A DNA stretch of 64,000 bases, taken from the IMG/VR virus record IMGVR_UViG_3300010160_000023, positions 62,001 through 126,000 of that record; one strand, 5' to 3'. The stretch comes from a virus. The notes beneath the pieces are model-generated. The model was not told where the DNA came from. It ran no database searches and saw only the letters and a program-made list of their open reading frames with translations. Positions 20,825 to 28,899 of the stretch are shown here, in pieces. A program made the translations under genes and the position numbers. Position 1 is the first letter of the stretch. Each line of letters begins with the position of its first letter.

Positions 20825-21199
20825 ATGACAGTTCAAGAATTGCGTAATTGCGGATATAAAGTGAGGGTTCTTCACAATCGCCTTTACAATGGCTATTATA
20901 AATGGCAAGTAGGAAGCAAACCTGTGGAGGGTTATGGCTATGGGCCTATTGATCCAGATACTAAAGGTGGTTCAACCCAAATTATAATTGATAGTCCACA
21001 TGGCAGTCACTATGAAGGATTAGCTATTTGTAGTAAGAAAGAGAACTATAATAAGAAATTGGGTGTTAGAATTGCTCTTGGGCGATGTAATGTCAACCAA
21101 ACTTTTTACACCCAATATTCTCAAACGAAGGCAACAAATTGTGCAACGCCACTCCCGGCCGACTGGAGTGCTGCCGGGATTGCATACCGTGATGAGTAA
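20825..21199 (+). CDS. Hypothetical protein
   Basis: 124 aa, starts MTVQELRNCGYKVRVLH. The N-terminal half shows strand-rich basic sequence. Codons near its 3' end are GC-richer (PLPADWSAAG). Ends inside the next gene. Confidence 0.65.
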   Translation: MTVQELRNCGYKVRVLHNRLYNGYYKWQVGSKPVEGYGYGPIDPDTKGGSTQIIIDSPHGSHYEGLAICSKKENYNKKLGVRIALGRCNVNQTFYTQYSQTKATNCATPLPADWSAAGIAYRDE

Positions 21200-21368
21200 T
21201 GAAGAAAAGTTAGAAGAAATTAAAAGACTATGCTCTGGCATCATGGAAACATGGGGCCAAAAATCTTCATATAATGAACCTTTTTACGACAGACCTTATG
21301 AGGATGGGCAAGTTATGGGACGTTCAACACTAGCAGAAACTATTCTGGAGATTATTAATAATGGCTAA
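21192..21368 (+). CDS. Small helical protein, YxDGxxxGxxxLA family
   Basis: 58 aa. PYEDGQVMGRSTLAETILEII matches 23595 (DYNDGRIVGGAALARRILTIL), so the two are paralogues. Overlaps both neighbours. Function unknown. Confidence 0.65.
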   Translation: MSNEEKLEEIKRLCSGIMETWGQKSSYNEPFYDRPYEDGQVMGRSTLAETILEIINNG

Positions 21369-21618
21369 GAGTTTTGAAGATTTACTGAAGAAAACTTGTT
21401 CTAAAGATGTTATTATTGCAGGATACAGGAAAACTATGGATTATTGGGCAGAATATATTGGTATGCCTGATCTCTTTAAAAGTAGCGATGTAATTCTTCC
21501 TGCTGGTTTTAAACCAAAACAAACCATTAAATTTTTCCAACCTTGTACTACTATTACAAAAACAACTACACATTTTAGTCCACCAAAAAGGCGTGATCCT
21601 TCACGACGTTGGAAATGA
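21361..21618 (+). CDS. Small protein, unknown
   Basis: 85 aa, starts MAKSFEDLLKKTCSKDV; helical first half, basic PPKRRDPSRRWK end. Not recognised. Confidence 0.6.
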   Translation: MAKSFEDLLKKTCSKDVIIAGYRKTMDYWAEYIGMPDLFKSSDVILPAGFKPKQTIKFFQPCTTITKTTTHFSPPKRRDPSRRWK

Positions 21619-21890
21619 GAACATTTAAAGAAGAAATAAGAAAAGTTGTCGATGACATAAATTGCGATGTCTGTGGTAAAAGTACAACCAACTATAAAGA
21701 AGTTGGGCCAGACTTTGCTACTCTTGAATCATATTGGGGATATGGTTCAACTAATGATGGATCAAAATACGAGATTCATATATGTGAAAGCTGTTTTGAC
21801 GATACACTAGATTTCCTAAAACAAAAAAGAAAGAGTGTTCTAGGGCCATTTAGTTATCCTTTTTCTATAGACCCTCTTAATGGAGAATAG
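21615..21890 (+). CDS. Small zinc-finger-like protein
   Basis: 91 aa. CDVCGK at about 20-25 and CESC at about 60-63 form two CxxC pairs around an acidic WGYGS..DG segment. I recall short proteins with this pattern in bacteria and phages, function unknown. Converges with the HNH gene on the other strand and overlaps it by 37 nt. Confidence 0.7.
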   Translation: MRTFKEEIRKVVDDINCDVCGKSTTNYKEVGPDFATLESYWGYGSTNDGSKYEIHICESCFDDTLDFLKQKRKSVLGPFSYPFSIDPLNGE

Positions 21891-22429
21891 GATAAACTGC
21901 AACCTTTAGTACGATTATCTTTTTTCCATAATGGCTGTAAATTAGTATAATGACAAAGTTTTTCGCTTTCTTCTATTGTTATTGCTAAGGACAAAGGAAC
22001 AATATGATCTATTTCCCATTTACCATAATTATTTCTAGTCATACCTTTTGTAAACTGGTTTTCAAGATGTATCATAAGTTCCTCCCAAGTGCATCCTAAT
22101 AATTCGTCTGTTCTTTTACTTTTACCAATCCCTCTATAAAATTGATTAATTCTTCTTCTACAATTATCCTTTGCTCTAAATACTGGATCTGATTTACGTT
22201 TTTTCGTTAAATATTTAATTTGACTTTTTCTTATCCTTGATTTGTTATTTGAGCGATATTGTTTTGCTTTTTCTTTCATTAGGTCTATATTATCTCTATA
22301 TTTCGATCTATTGGACGTATTTCTACATTCTTTACAATGAGAAGCCCTACCTGATAAAGCTGTTGCCTTTTTATGAAATGCAGATAAAGGTTTTTTGTTT
22401 TTGCATTTAGCACAAATTTTCTTTTTCAT
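21854..22429 (-). CDS. HNH endonuclease, minus strand
   Basis: 191 aa. N-terminal zinc motif CAKCKNKK...CKEC, basic middle, then WEIDHIVPLSLA and NLQPLWKKDNRTKG, typical of an HNH nuclease (DH plus LQPL...N). The only minus-strand gene before 54.8 kb, inserted between a phage operon and its next promoter, as expected for a free-standing homing endonuclease. Confidence 0.85.
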   Translation of the reverse strand: MKKKICAKCKNKKPLSAFHKKATALSGRASHCKECRNTSNRSKYRDNIDLMKEKAKQYRSNNKSRIRKSQIKYLTKKRKSDPVFRAKDNCRRRINQFYRGIGKSKRTDELLGCTWEELMIHLENQFTKGMTRNNYGKWEIDHIVPLSLAITIEESEKLCHYTNLQPLWKKDNRTKGCSLSYSPLRGSIEKG

Positions 22430-22474
22430 ATTAACACCTATAACACAGAAAGCCCAAATGTTGTCAAGTTGCAG

Positions 22475-22503
22475 TTGACAAACACTCAGGCTTCTGGTAT
22501 AAT
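22475..22503 (+). promoter_or_regulatory. Promoter without CGATA box
   Basis: TTGACA 22475-22480, 17-bp spacer, TATAAT 22498-22503. Lies just upstream of the HNH gene start, reading away from it. Confidence 0.8.
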
Positions 22504-22563
22504 TTATTGTACGGTTTTGTAAGATGGCTGCAACACATTCTCACAATACAATATACACCAAAA

Positions 22564-23175
22564 ATGACCAACTCAATTACTCTCATTGGTGATGTTCATG
22601 GTAAGTATAAAAACTATCATGAAATTATCAGAGAAAAAGATCGTCACCCATATACCTTGCAGCTAGGAGATTTTGGATTTAAGTATGATACATTAAATAA
22701 TATTGACTCTACCAGACATTTAATATTGCCTGGCAATCACGACAACTACAATGACTGATATAACCATTCTCATTTTCTAGGAGATTATGGATATACTTCT
22801 CTAAATAGAGTAAAATTTTTCTATTATAGGGGAGCATATAGTATTGATCGTCAAGATAGAACAGTAGGAATTGATTGGTGGGAAGATGAACAGGTTACTA
22901 TAGATCAATTTATGAAAGCTAGAGAGCTTTATAGAATAGTTAAGCCAGATATTGTAATCACACACGATTGCCCAGACGAGGTTGGTTTTCGGTTATTGAA
23001 ACCTTTTCAAAGGAAATATGAGAATTTAACAGGATGGGCTTTGCAGGAGCTATTTAATATTCACCAACCAAAGATTTGGCGTTTTGGTCATTGGCATCAA
23101 AGTTGGAATATGAATATAAGCGGTACAGACTTTAGGTGTTTAAACGAATTGGAAACGGAACTATTGACAGTTTAG
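22564..23175 (+). pseudogene. Calcineurin-like phosphoesterase with in-frame TGA
   Basis: The frame starts MTNSITLIGDVHGKY (GDxHG), continues LGDFG and PGNHDNY, hits TGA at 22756-22758 after NYND, and then goes on in the same frame (HSHFLGDYGYTSL, WWEDEQ, THDCP, FGHWH) to TAG 23173-23175. All phosphoesterase metal motifs are present on both sides, so it is one 203-codon gene with one internal stop. A nonsense mutation, readthrough or a sequencing error are possible. Other genes here stop normally at TGA, so general recoding is unlikely. Confidence 0.75.
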
Positions 23176-23313
23176 TTCTGACGAGGTACAATAACAATGT
23201 TGATGCCACAATGGTAGGGATCGCGGGTATTCCCACAATCAACTTCCGTAGACTCTTAGCGGGATTCTGTGTAATACTGAGAAATTCCGCTTTAATATAA
23301 AGAAATTATTTGT

Positions 23314-23433
23314 ATGAGCCAAATATTACCAGATAGCAAAATTCCTTGGTGGGATAATCATTATGAAGATACTTATAGTGAAGAAGTAGAAGATGGTTAT
23401 CCATATGATGTTGGTACTAAAGTACAGGAGTAA
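23314..23433 (+). CDS. 39-aa acidic peptide, duplicate A
   Basis: Core PDSKIPWWDNHYEDTYSEE is nearly identical to the peptide at 23764. Synonymous differences between the copies indicate that the protein is selected. Before it, 23176-23313 holds only an imperfect AGCGG/CCGCT hairpin. Function unknown. Confidence 0.65.
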   Translation: MSQILPDSKIPWWDNHYEDTYSEEVEDGYPYDVGTKVQE

Positions 23434-23436
23434 TAA

Positions 23437-23598
23437 ATGACTAAGGATGAAAAATTTGTTATATTTTGGCTATACAACAGAGTAGCTAAAACGATGCCTT
23501 CTAATCCTATCAAGGGTGGAGACAACGATATTATTGTTGATGGAATTAATGTAACAGAAACCGTTAGAAAGCTATTACAAGATAGACTATTTGTATGA
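23437..23598 (+). CDS. 53-aa protein, unknown
   Basis: Starts MTKDEKFVIFWLYNRV. Begins 4 nt after duplicate A and overlaps the next gene by ATGA. Helical ends, turn in the middle. Confidence 0.6.
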   Translation: MTKDEKFVIFWLYNRVAKTMPSNPIKGGDNDIIVDGINVTETVRKLLQDRLFV

Positions 23599-23777
23599 AC
23601 GAAATAGAAAAAGCTAATATACTTGAAATTATCAAATTGTGTAATCGAAAGATTAAAGAACAAAAAGATCATGAGTCTACTTCTGGATATGGTGAAGATT
23701 ATAATGATGGTAGGATTGTTGGTGGGGCTGCGTTGGCACGAAGAATCCTAACTATACTAAAATATGTTCAACTTTAA
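23595..23777 (+). CDS. Small helical protein, YxDGxxxGxxxLA family
   Basis: 60 aa, paralogue of 21192. DYNDGRIVGGAALARRILTIL at the C-terminus. Overlaps duplicate B by 14 nt. Confidence 0.65.
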   Translation: MNEIEKANILEIIKLCNRKIKEQKDHESTSGYGEDYNDGRIVGGAALARRILTILKYVQL

Positions 23778-23889
23778 CGAATTACCAGATACTAAAATTC
23801 CTTGGTGGGATAATCACTACGAAGATACTTATAGTGAAGAAATAGAAGATGGATATCCTTATGATATGGGAACTAAAGTACAGGAATAA
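23764..23889 (+). CDS. 41-aa acidic peptide, duplicate B
   Basis: PDTKIPWWDNHYEDTYSEE core as in 23314, about 90% identical at DNA level with mostly silent changes. ATG 23764 lies in the end of 23595. Tandem duplication of a gene now separated by two others. Confidence 0.65.
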   Translation: MFNFNELPDTKIPWWDNHYEDTYSEEIEDGYPYDMGTKVQE

Positions 23890-23892
23890 ATT

Positions 23893-24108
23893 ATGAACGA
23901 GTCAGTTAATCAAGCTATTTGTGATTTCTATAATAGTGTGTGGAATTATATGAAGATGGAATACAAGCCAAAGTGGGCGAGAATGTATAATGCTCAAAAG
24001 ACTTTGGATGAAATGATTCAGATTACTGGACAATATTATCTTGGTGGTAATACTGTTCCTAATACTGCTGGGGATATTGTTTCCTTTTTGAAAAAGAAAA
24101 AACCATGA
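23893..24108 (+). CDS. Small helical protein, unknown
   Basis: 71 aa, starts MNESVNQAICDFYNSVW; basic end KKKKP. ATGA overlap with the next gene. Confidence 0.65.
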   Translation: MNESVNQAICDFYNSVWNYMKMEYKPKWARMYNAQKTLDEMIQITGQYYLGGNTVPNTAGDIVSFLKKKKP

Positions 24109-24317
24109 GTTACTCTGAGTTTAGGAATAAAATTGATAATGATCTTAAAAAATATCAGTTAAGATATGGTCAAACAGTAATGAATTGCTTGGCAGAGGTT
24201 TGGCCTAAAAAACATAAAGAATTTGTTGCCACAGACCTAGACTGCTTTTATAATGATACCAAAGCAGATAGGTTGCTAAATCATCTGGAGAGGATATGGG
24301 AACATGAATCAGACTGA
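24105..24317 (+). CDS. Small helical protein, unknown
   Basis: 70 aa, starts MSYSEFRNKIDNDLKKY. RYGQTVMNCLAEVWP...FYNDTKADRLLNHLE resembles small phage proteins of the form 'RxGQaxfNxLxxxxPxlA..i.gt..DPFy.d..i..f': plausible membership, role unknown. Confidence 0.7.
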   Translation: MSYSEFRNKIDNDLKKYQLRYGQTVMNCLAEVWPKKHKEFVATDLDCFYNDTKADRLLNHLERIWEHESD

Positions 24318-24447
24318 TAAAGCTAATCCATTTTTCGATATTGATACCTATATTAATCATCTAGAAAAAATAATAGAAGAACAAAAAGATGAGATAGAAT
24401 CTCTTAAAAGCGAAATTATTTCTCTGAATGAACAGATGGAACCATAA
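24304..24447 (+). CDS. 47-aa coiled-coil protein
   Basis: Heptad-like IEEQKDEIESLKSEIISLNE forms a coiled coil. Overlaps the gene before it by 14 nt. Possibly a small oligomerisation or scaffold peptide; unknown. Confidence 0.55.
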   Translation: MNQTDKANPFFDIDTYINHLEKIIEEQKDEIESLKSEIISLNEQMEP

Positions 24448-24449
24448 CA

Positions 24450-24671
24450 GTGAATTTTTTATTGAGTATTTTTAAAGCTCTTGGTTCATCTATTAACTTT
24501 TCTTTAAAGTCTTTTCTTGTTTATATGATGACTGGTTGTTTTGTGAGCTTAGTTCTTGGACTTTTAAATAATCCCAATAACTACTCAATTCATATTTTAG
24601 GAACAATAGTTTGTTTAACTCTTTTTACATGGTGTTGTAGTTTCAGTTACTTTTTAGGGAGAATCAAATGA
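24450..24671 (+). CDS. Two-helix membrane protein
   Basis: 73 aa from GTG 24450. Hydrophobic stretches at about 20-40 and 47-68. ATGA overlap with the next gene. Unknown. Confidence 0.6.
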   Translation: MNFLLSIFKALGSSINFSLKSFLVYMMTGCFVSLVLGLLNNPNNYSIHILGTIVCLTLFTWCCSFSYFLGRIK

Positions 24672-24883
24672 AGGATAAGACAGAAGTTTTTGCTATTGGT
24701 ACTGATGTTAAGTTAGCCGAAGATGTATTCGGCAAAGTAACAGGAATCAATATTCGTGGAAATAATTCTATTAGTTATGAAATTGGTTGGTGGAACGGGC
24801 GAAGTTATGATTGCAAGTCTTTTGCCGACTATGAGATTGAGAGTACATTATCTACGACAAAGCAAAGAATTGGTTTTGCTTGA
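24668..24883 (+). CDS. Small SH3-like beta-barrel protein
   Basis: 71 aa. IGTDVKLAEDVFGKVTGINI...ISYEIGWWNGR follows the GxxV...GxVxxixI...YxVxWW layout of small beta-barrel (KOW/SH3-like) proteins common in phages. Binding partner unknown. Confidence 0.65.
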   Translation: MKDKTEVFAIGTDVKLAEDVFGKVTGINIRGNNSISYEIGWWNGRSYDCKSFADYEIESTLSTTKQRIGFA

Positions 24884-24887
24884 AGTC

Positions 24888-24916
24888 TTGACAAAGGGTA
24901 GTCGATAAGATATAAT
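24888..24916 (+). promoter_or_regulatory. Promoter with GTCGATA spacer box
   Basis: TTGACA 24888-24893, 17-bp spacer ending GTCGATAAGA, TATAAT 24911-24916. Confidence 0.85.
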
Positions 24917-24927
24917 GGAGACACTGT

Positions 24928-25017
24928 ATGAAATGGGATTTAGCTTTACTAATTGAGCTTGTTTTAAGTATTACTATGTTTTTTAGTCTAGGTTATCTAT
25001 TAGGATTACTCTGGTGA
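24928..25017 (+). CDS. 29-aa membrane micro-protein
   Basis: MKWDLALLIELVLSITMFFSL...: a single hydrophobic helix. ATG 24928 is 12 nt after the -10, so the leader is at most a few bases. Overlaps the next GTG by 4 nt. Confidence 0.45.
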   Translation: MKWDLALLIELVLSITMFFSLGYLLGLLW

Positions 25018-25346
25018 ATATTACTACAAATAAAACTCAACTTAATTTTTATGATCGTATACATATTTGGCTAGATGTTTTAGAAGAAAAAGCCAAGAAA
25101 CAAACGTATGGTGATGAACAAACGGTTTATTATTTTTTCAAGGAAAATAACAAATATTACAAGATTACTCAGGTATGGGAGGGTGTTGAAACTACCCATG
25201 CTTTTGTGAATAAGATTACTGGAGACATATATAAGCCAGCAAGTTACTCTGCTCCATATAAAGATGTTAGATATAATTTGTTTGCTGATTTTGATAAACT
25301 ATTGGAAGAATGTGATTGGGCAGGAAGTTATTTGTATAAGAGGTAA
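25014..25346 (+). CDS. Phage protein of the FVxKxTGDxYKPA type
   Basis: 110 aa from GTG 25014. AFVNKITGDIYKPASYSAPYKDVRYNL matches a pattern I recall in many phage and plasmid hypotheticals (haFVdkxTGdvyKpASwkaPaKxxRxNL, ending GsYLY). No catalytic site. Function unknown. Confidence 0.75.
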   Translation: MNITTNKTQLNFYDRIHIWLDVLEEKAKKQTYGDEQTVYYFFKENNKYYKITQVWEGVETTHAFVNKITGDIYKPASYSAPYKDVRYNLFADFDKLLEECDWAGSYLYKR

Positions 25347-25349
25347 AAA

Positions 25350-25550
25350 ATGACCAACAAAGATCAAATTAAAAAAGCACTAGAAACAATAGGAACAGAA
25401 AAAGCACTTCAATGTTTGATTGAAAGTATTGATGAAAGTACAGAGTGGGCAGATGCTCCTATCTGGAAATTTAAGCTTATTGAAAACTTAGAAGATGCTT
25501 ACAATTCTTATATGGATCAATTTACTAAGGAGACTAGTGATGCGTCTTGA
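25350..25550 (+). CDS. Small helical acidic protein
   Basis: 66 aa, starts MTNKDQIKKALETIG. Helices throughout, TEWADAPIWKFKLIENLEDAY in the middle. Overlaps the next gene by 11 nt. Confidence 0.65.
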   Translation: MTNKDQIKKALETIGTEKALQCLIESIDESTEWADAPIWKFKLIENLEDAYNSYMDQFTKETSDAS

Positions 25551-25887
25551 TTTGGCTATGGGATTAAAGGTTGGAGACAAGATTGTTAATGTATTCATGG
25601 ATGAACTTGTTATATCTCAAATAGAACATAATTATGATCCAAAACCACCAGTATTTATAGCATTGGATACTATGCTACAAAAACACTATTTGTGGTTTGA
25701 TGAAATTTATTATCCAGATTTGTCCGATATTTGTGACGAAGAAAAGAGTTTTGTTCTTTGGGCGAAAGACAACAGACAATTTATTGGAGAAAATTCTCGT
25801 CTACTCAAGACTGTTTATATGCAAGGATTTTCTATGGGTTTTGAACATAAGAAAAGAATATCTTATGAGGAGCAAATGCAAAAATGA
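25540..25887 (+). CDS. Hypothetical protein
   Basis: 115 aa, starts MRLDLAMGLKVGDKIVN. N-terminal strand-rich section, C-terminal helix (TVYMQGFSMGFEHKKRISYEEQ). ATG 25540 behind AAGGAG. ATGA overlap with the next gene. Confidence 0.65.
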   Translation: MRLDLAMGLKVGDKIVNVFMDELVISQIEHNYDPKPPVFIALDTMLQKHYLWFDEIYYPDLSDICDEEKSFVLWAKDNRQFIGENSRLLKTVYMQGFSMGFEHKKRISYEEQMQK

Positions 25888-26135
25888 TGATTTCAGAAAT
25901 CAAAAAGTGGGCTAAAGAAAAAGGCTATGAAATCATTAAAGACAAGGAGGATGGTCTTTATTATTGGGCTAAATTAAACGATGGGCCTGACGCTAGTGGA
26001 GTAGCAAAAAGTGTTAGTAGAGTAGCTACTGCAATTTTCAACCATATTACACAAGATAAGTTTGTTGAATATCAACTTAAGTTCAAAGAAGAAAAAGAAT
26101 ATGCTAAATTTACAGTGAGTGATTATGGCTACTAA
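25884..26135 (+). CDS. Phage protein of the wAKexGYxxxK...NhiTxxKwxeYQ type
   Basis: 83 aa. IKKWAKEKGYEIIKDK then SVSRVATAIFNHITQDKFVEYQ matches a family common in phages, function unknown. Helix-strand-helix pattern. Overlaps the next gene by 11 nt. Confidence 0.75.
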   Translation: MMISEIKKWAKEKGYEIIKDKEDGLYYWAKLNDGPDASGVAKSVSRVATAIFNHITQDKFVEYQLKFKEEKEYAKFTVSDYGY

Positions 26136-26622
26136 AAGCTTATATATTGATAGAGAATGGGAAACTAAATGCATAGATAAAATATGTCAAGAAATTCGTG
26201 AGAATAGTCTTATTAACTTAGCTAGTAAAATAGCAATATTGCAGTTAAGCTATGAATATTCTGGATTGATGGCACAGTTAATGGCTCATAAACTATCTAA
26301 CAAAGATGAGCCAATAGACGTAGAGCCAGTTAATATTCCTTACAAAAATGAATTTGAAGCCTTTATTCATCCAGATCAATTAGACCCATATTATTCATTA
26401 ATAGTAATAGATAGTGGATGTCTTAGTGGAAACAACTTTAGAAAAATAGAGAAAAAGCTTTTAGATTATGGCTATCCAAGATCACAATTATTTTTTACTT
26501 GTGTAGCTTGTGATCTTAATAGTATTTTTCGTCCAGATTTTTGTCCAGTATATTTTAATGGAGATGAGCATATGGTTTCGTTTTGGTGGGAGACTAAAAC
26601 AAAGAGGTTTGATAGATTATGA
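26125..26622 (+). CDS. PRTase-fold-like protein
   Basis: 165 aa. YYSLIVIDSGCLSGNNFRKIEKKL sits where PRTases have their DDxxxTG PRPP loop, followed by strands ending PVYFNGDEHMVSFWWE. The second acidic residue of the motif is replaced by Ser, so catalysis is doubtful. ATG 26125 chosen over GTG 26119. ATGA overlap with the SET gene. Confidence 0.5.
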   Translation: MATKSLYIDREWETKCIDKICQEIRENSLINLASKIAILQLSYEYSGLMAQLMAHKLSNKDEPIDVEPVNIPYKNEFEAFIHPDQLDPYYSLIVIDSGCLSGNNFRKIEKKLLDYGYPRSQLFFTCVACDLNSIFRPDFCPVYFNGDEHMVSFWWETKTKRFDRL

Positions 26623-27002
26623 TAGTAGTAAAAACTAAGTTAGATAGAAGCTTAATATCTGGAATAGGCTTATTTGCAGATCAAGATATTCTAAAGGGTG
26701 ATTCAATATGGAAAATGACCAGTATTTCATCATTTAAAATTAGTCCTAACCAATATAAAGAATTATCACAGATAGAAAAAGATTTTATAATACAGAAAGA
26801 TTATTATTGGCTAGATGACGATGGAAACTATTTAATTCCTATAGACGATAGTAGGTTTGTGAATCATTCAAACGATCCTAATATCATAGAACAAGATGAA
26901 AATTCTTGTGTTGCATCTAGGGATATCAAACAAAATGAAGAACTAACTATTGACTATAAAATATTGATCCCAAAAGAGCTTTGGGAATCATACATGATGT
27001 AA
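26619..27002 (+). CDS. SET-domain protein (putative lysine methyltransferase)
   Basis: 127 aa. GIGLFADQDILKGDSIW at the start, RFVNHSNDPN in the middle and ASRDIKQNEELTIDY near the end match the SET core (GxGxFA, xxNHSxxPN, Ixxx EELtxdY) that binds SAM and transfers methyl groups to lysine. No pre/post-SET region. SET proteins are known in bacteria and large viruses. Substrate unknown. Confidence 0.85.
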   Translation: MIVVKTKLDRSLISGIGLFADQDILKGDSIWKMTSISSFKISPNQYKELSQIEKDFIIQKDYYWLDDDGNYLIPIDDSRFVNHSNDPNIIEQDENSCVASRDIKQNEELTIDYKILIPKELWESYMM

Positions 27003-27012
27003 GGGAATAAAG

Positions 27013-27186
27013 ATGGAAAATAAAGACGAAACTAAAACTCAAATGATACCAGTAATTCCAGCACTAACTATGTCTGGAATTATTAATGCTTCTGTGAGTG
27101 GTATTGTTAGTTTTATTGCAGTATACTTTTTTACTCCGATATGGAATAAGATTACTAATTATTGGAAGAATAATGAAATACATTAA
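27013..27186 (+). CDS. Single-pass membrane protein
   Basis: 57 aa, polar start (MENKDETKTQM), helix about 16-43. AAGGG precedes. Overlaps the next gene by 14 nt. Confidence 0.55.
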   Translation: MENKDETKTQMIPVIPALTMSGIINASVSGIVSFIAVYFFTPIWNKITNYWKNNEIH

Positions 27187-27412
27187 GTTTGTTTCTAAGA
27201 CAGATGAATGGTTTGATGCTGGTACAGAAGTTTTTGACGCTACAATATGCGATTGGGGAAGAACCATAAAGAGAATGACTATTGATGACTATAATAGTAT
27301 CTGGCTAAAAGCTGGAAATATTCTTGGTCGCGGACTAAAAAATGGGTTTTGGGATGAAGAACTTTGCCCACTAGAAGAATTTGAAATATCATATACAGAG
27401 GATCAAATATGA
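27173..27412 (+). CDS. Small protein, unknown
   Basis: 79 aa, starts MKYIKFVSKTDEWFDAGTEVF. TEWFDxGTEV..... recalls short phage proteins with a GTEV turn; several Trp/Cys. ATG 27173 lies within the previous gene. ATGA overlap with thyX. Confidence 0.65.
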   Translation: MKYIKFVSKTDEWFDAGTEVFDATICDWGRTIKRMTIDDYNSIWLKAGNILGRGLKNGFWDEELCPLEEFEISYTEDQI

Positions 27413-28056
27413 ATGTAAAACTAATTAGCGTCACTCCCGACGCAGAAAAACTTATGAGCTATTGTGCGAGGGTCAGCAACCCGAACAATCAAGATTCAGA
27501 TAATTATGCAAAGCTATTGGCATACTGTATAAAAAATAAACATTGGTCAATATTTGAAATGGCTAACATGAGTCTTGAACTAAATACAACAAGAGGAATA
27601 GCCGCTCAAATTCTTAGACATAGAAGTTTTAATTTTCAAGAGTTCTCACAAAGATATGCCGATACAACATTATTGGCAGAAGATATTCCATTGTTTGAAC
27701 TTAGGAGACAAGATACTAAGAATCGTCAAAATAGTATTGATGACATATCCGATGAGATTAAAGTTAAATGGAATAGTAGAATTCGTGAGCATTTTTCTAA
27801 AGCTAAGGCTATTTATGATGGTATGATATCGGATGGTATCGCTAAAGAATGTGCTAGATTTGTATTGCCATTATCTACTCCAACTAGGCTTTATATTAAT
27901 GGATCAGTCCGCTCATGGATTCATTATATTGAACTTCGTTCTGGTCATGGTACTCAAAAAGAACATATGATTATTGCGAATGAAGCTAAAGAAATTTTTT
28001 GTCAACAATTCCCAATAGTATCAGAAGCATTAGGATGGAGAAATGAAAATGTATAA
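27409..28056 (+). CDS. thyX: Flavin-dependent thymidylate synthase ThyX
   Basis: 215 aa, the usual ThyX length. RHRSFNFQEFSQR (residues 70-82) is the RHRxxSxNxxSxR-type signature; upstream HWSIFEMANMSLEL and downstream RFVLPLSTPTRLYINGSVRSW are also typical. ThyX makes dTMP from dUMP using methylene-tetrahydrofolate, FAD and NADPH. In phages it supplies dTMP for replication. Overlaps both neighbours; no dedicated promoter, so expressed from the long operon. Confidence 0.95.
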   Translation: MNVKLISVTPDAEKLMSYCARVSNPNNQDSDNYAKLLAYCIKNKHWSIFEMANMSLELNTTRGIAAQILRHRSFNFQEFSQRYADTTLLAEDIPLFELRRQDTKNRQNSIDDISDEIKVKWNSRIREHFSKAKAIYDGMISDGIAKECARFVLPLSTPTRLYINGSVRSWIHYIELRSGHGTQKEHMIIANEAKEIFCQQFPIVSEALGWRNENV

Positions 28057-28231
28057 TATCACAGCACAAGTTTATGAGTTACATGATCATTCAAGACAAC
28101 ATCTTTTAATTAATCAAGTCATGGATGCAGCGTCAGAAGAAGATGCTATTTTTCAATTTAAAGATCAACATCGTATTAAATTTCAAGTAGTTAAGATACA
28201 TTCTGTAGAGCAATTTGAATATGGAAACTAA
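28043..28231 (+). CDS. Small protein, unknown
   Basis: 62 aa, starts MKMYNITAQVYELHDHS; contains QVMDAASEEDAIFQF, a strand-helix-strand unit. Overlaps thyX by 14 nt and the next gene by 11. Confidence 0.65.
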   Translation: MKMYNITAQVYELHDHSRQHLLINQVMDAASEEDAIFQFKDQHRIKFQVVKIHSVEQFEYGN

Positions 28232-28856
28232 ATCTAATCTAACAATCAAAATTGTCAGAGAATTATTAGACTATGGATTCTCTGTGCTATTATATAACAA
28301 AGAGCAGCTACCAGATTCTTGTGGTGGTTGGTGTTCTATAGATGAACATGAAAGAGAATTTGCTGTTGCTATGAAGCACCATATGGGTTTTGAAATCCTT
28401 ATCCATGAATATTGTCATTTTTTACAATGGAAAGAAGATCGTAAACTATGGGATAGAAGTATGTCCACCTATGATATTCTTTTTGACTGGATCAGTTTCC
28501 CATCATTGGTTCATAATGCTTTTATTAAAGATTGTAAGATTACTAATGAACAATTAGATCAAAGCTTACATGATATTCTAGAAATAGAACATGACTGTGA
28601 AAAAAGAGTTTTGAAATTAGTTAAGAATTGTCCTATAGAAGATTTCGATGTCGATAAATACATTAGAGCGTCTAATGCTTATTTATGGTCTTATCATTTA
28701 AATAGAGAATTGAGGATTAGACCTAAAAATCCTATCTATTCACAAAGAGTATTAGAGCATATGCCAAATACTTTTAATCCTAATTTATCTTTCTATCTAG
28801 ATAGAAATAATTTAACCGATCCTATTCGACAAGCATTACTCGCTGAGTACGAATAA
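28221..28856 (+). CDS. Zincin-like protein (HEYCH motif)
   Basis: 211 aa. MGFEILIHEYCHFLQW contains HExxH, the zinc ligands and catalytic Glu of zincin metallopeptidases; a downstream Glu/His ligand is likely in the EIEHDCEKR segment. No signal peptide, so it would act inside the cell. Substrate unknown. ATG 28221 chosen over TTG 28215. Confidence 0.65.
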   Translation: METKSNLTIKIVRELLDYGFSVLLYNKEQLPDSCGGWCSIDEHEREFAVAMKHHMGFEILIHEYCHFLQWKEDRKLWDRSMSTYDILFDWISFPSLVHNAFIKDCKITNEQLDQSLHDILEIEHDCEKRVLKLVKNCPIEDFDVDKYIRASNAYLWSYHLNRELRIRPKNPIYSQRVLEHMPNTFNPNLSFYLDRNNLTDPIRQALLAEYE

Positions 28857-28870
28857 TTCTCAAGTCACAG

Positions 28871-28899
28871 TTGACAATTTGACGATACTGTGATATAAT
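28871..28899 (+). promoter_or_regulatory. Promoter with GACGATA spacer box
   Basis: TTGACA 28871-28876, 17-bp spacer, TATAAT 28894-28899, directly before the UV endonuclease gene. Confidence 0.85.

Noticed and set aside
22564-23175. Genome-wide TGA recoding
   Set aside because: Many neighbouring genes end cleanly at TGA with the next gene starting at once (for example 1386, 1538, 23598), so TGA is a normal stop.
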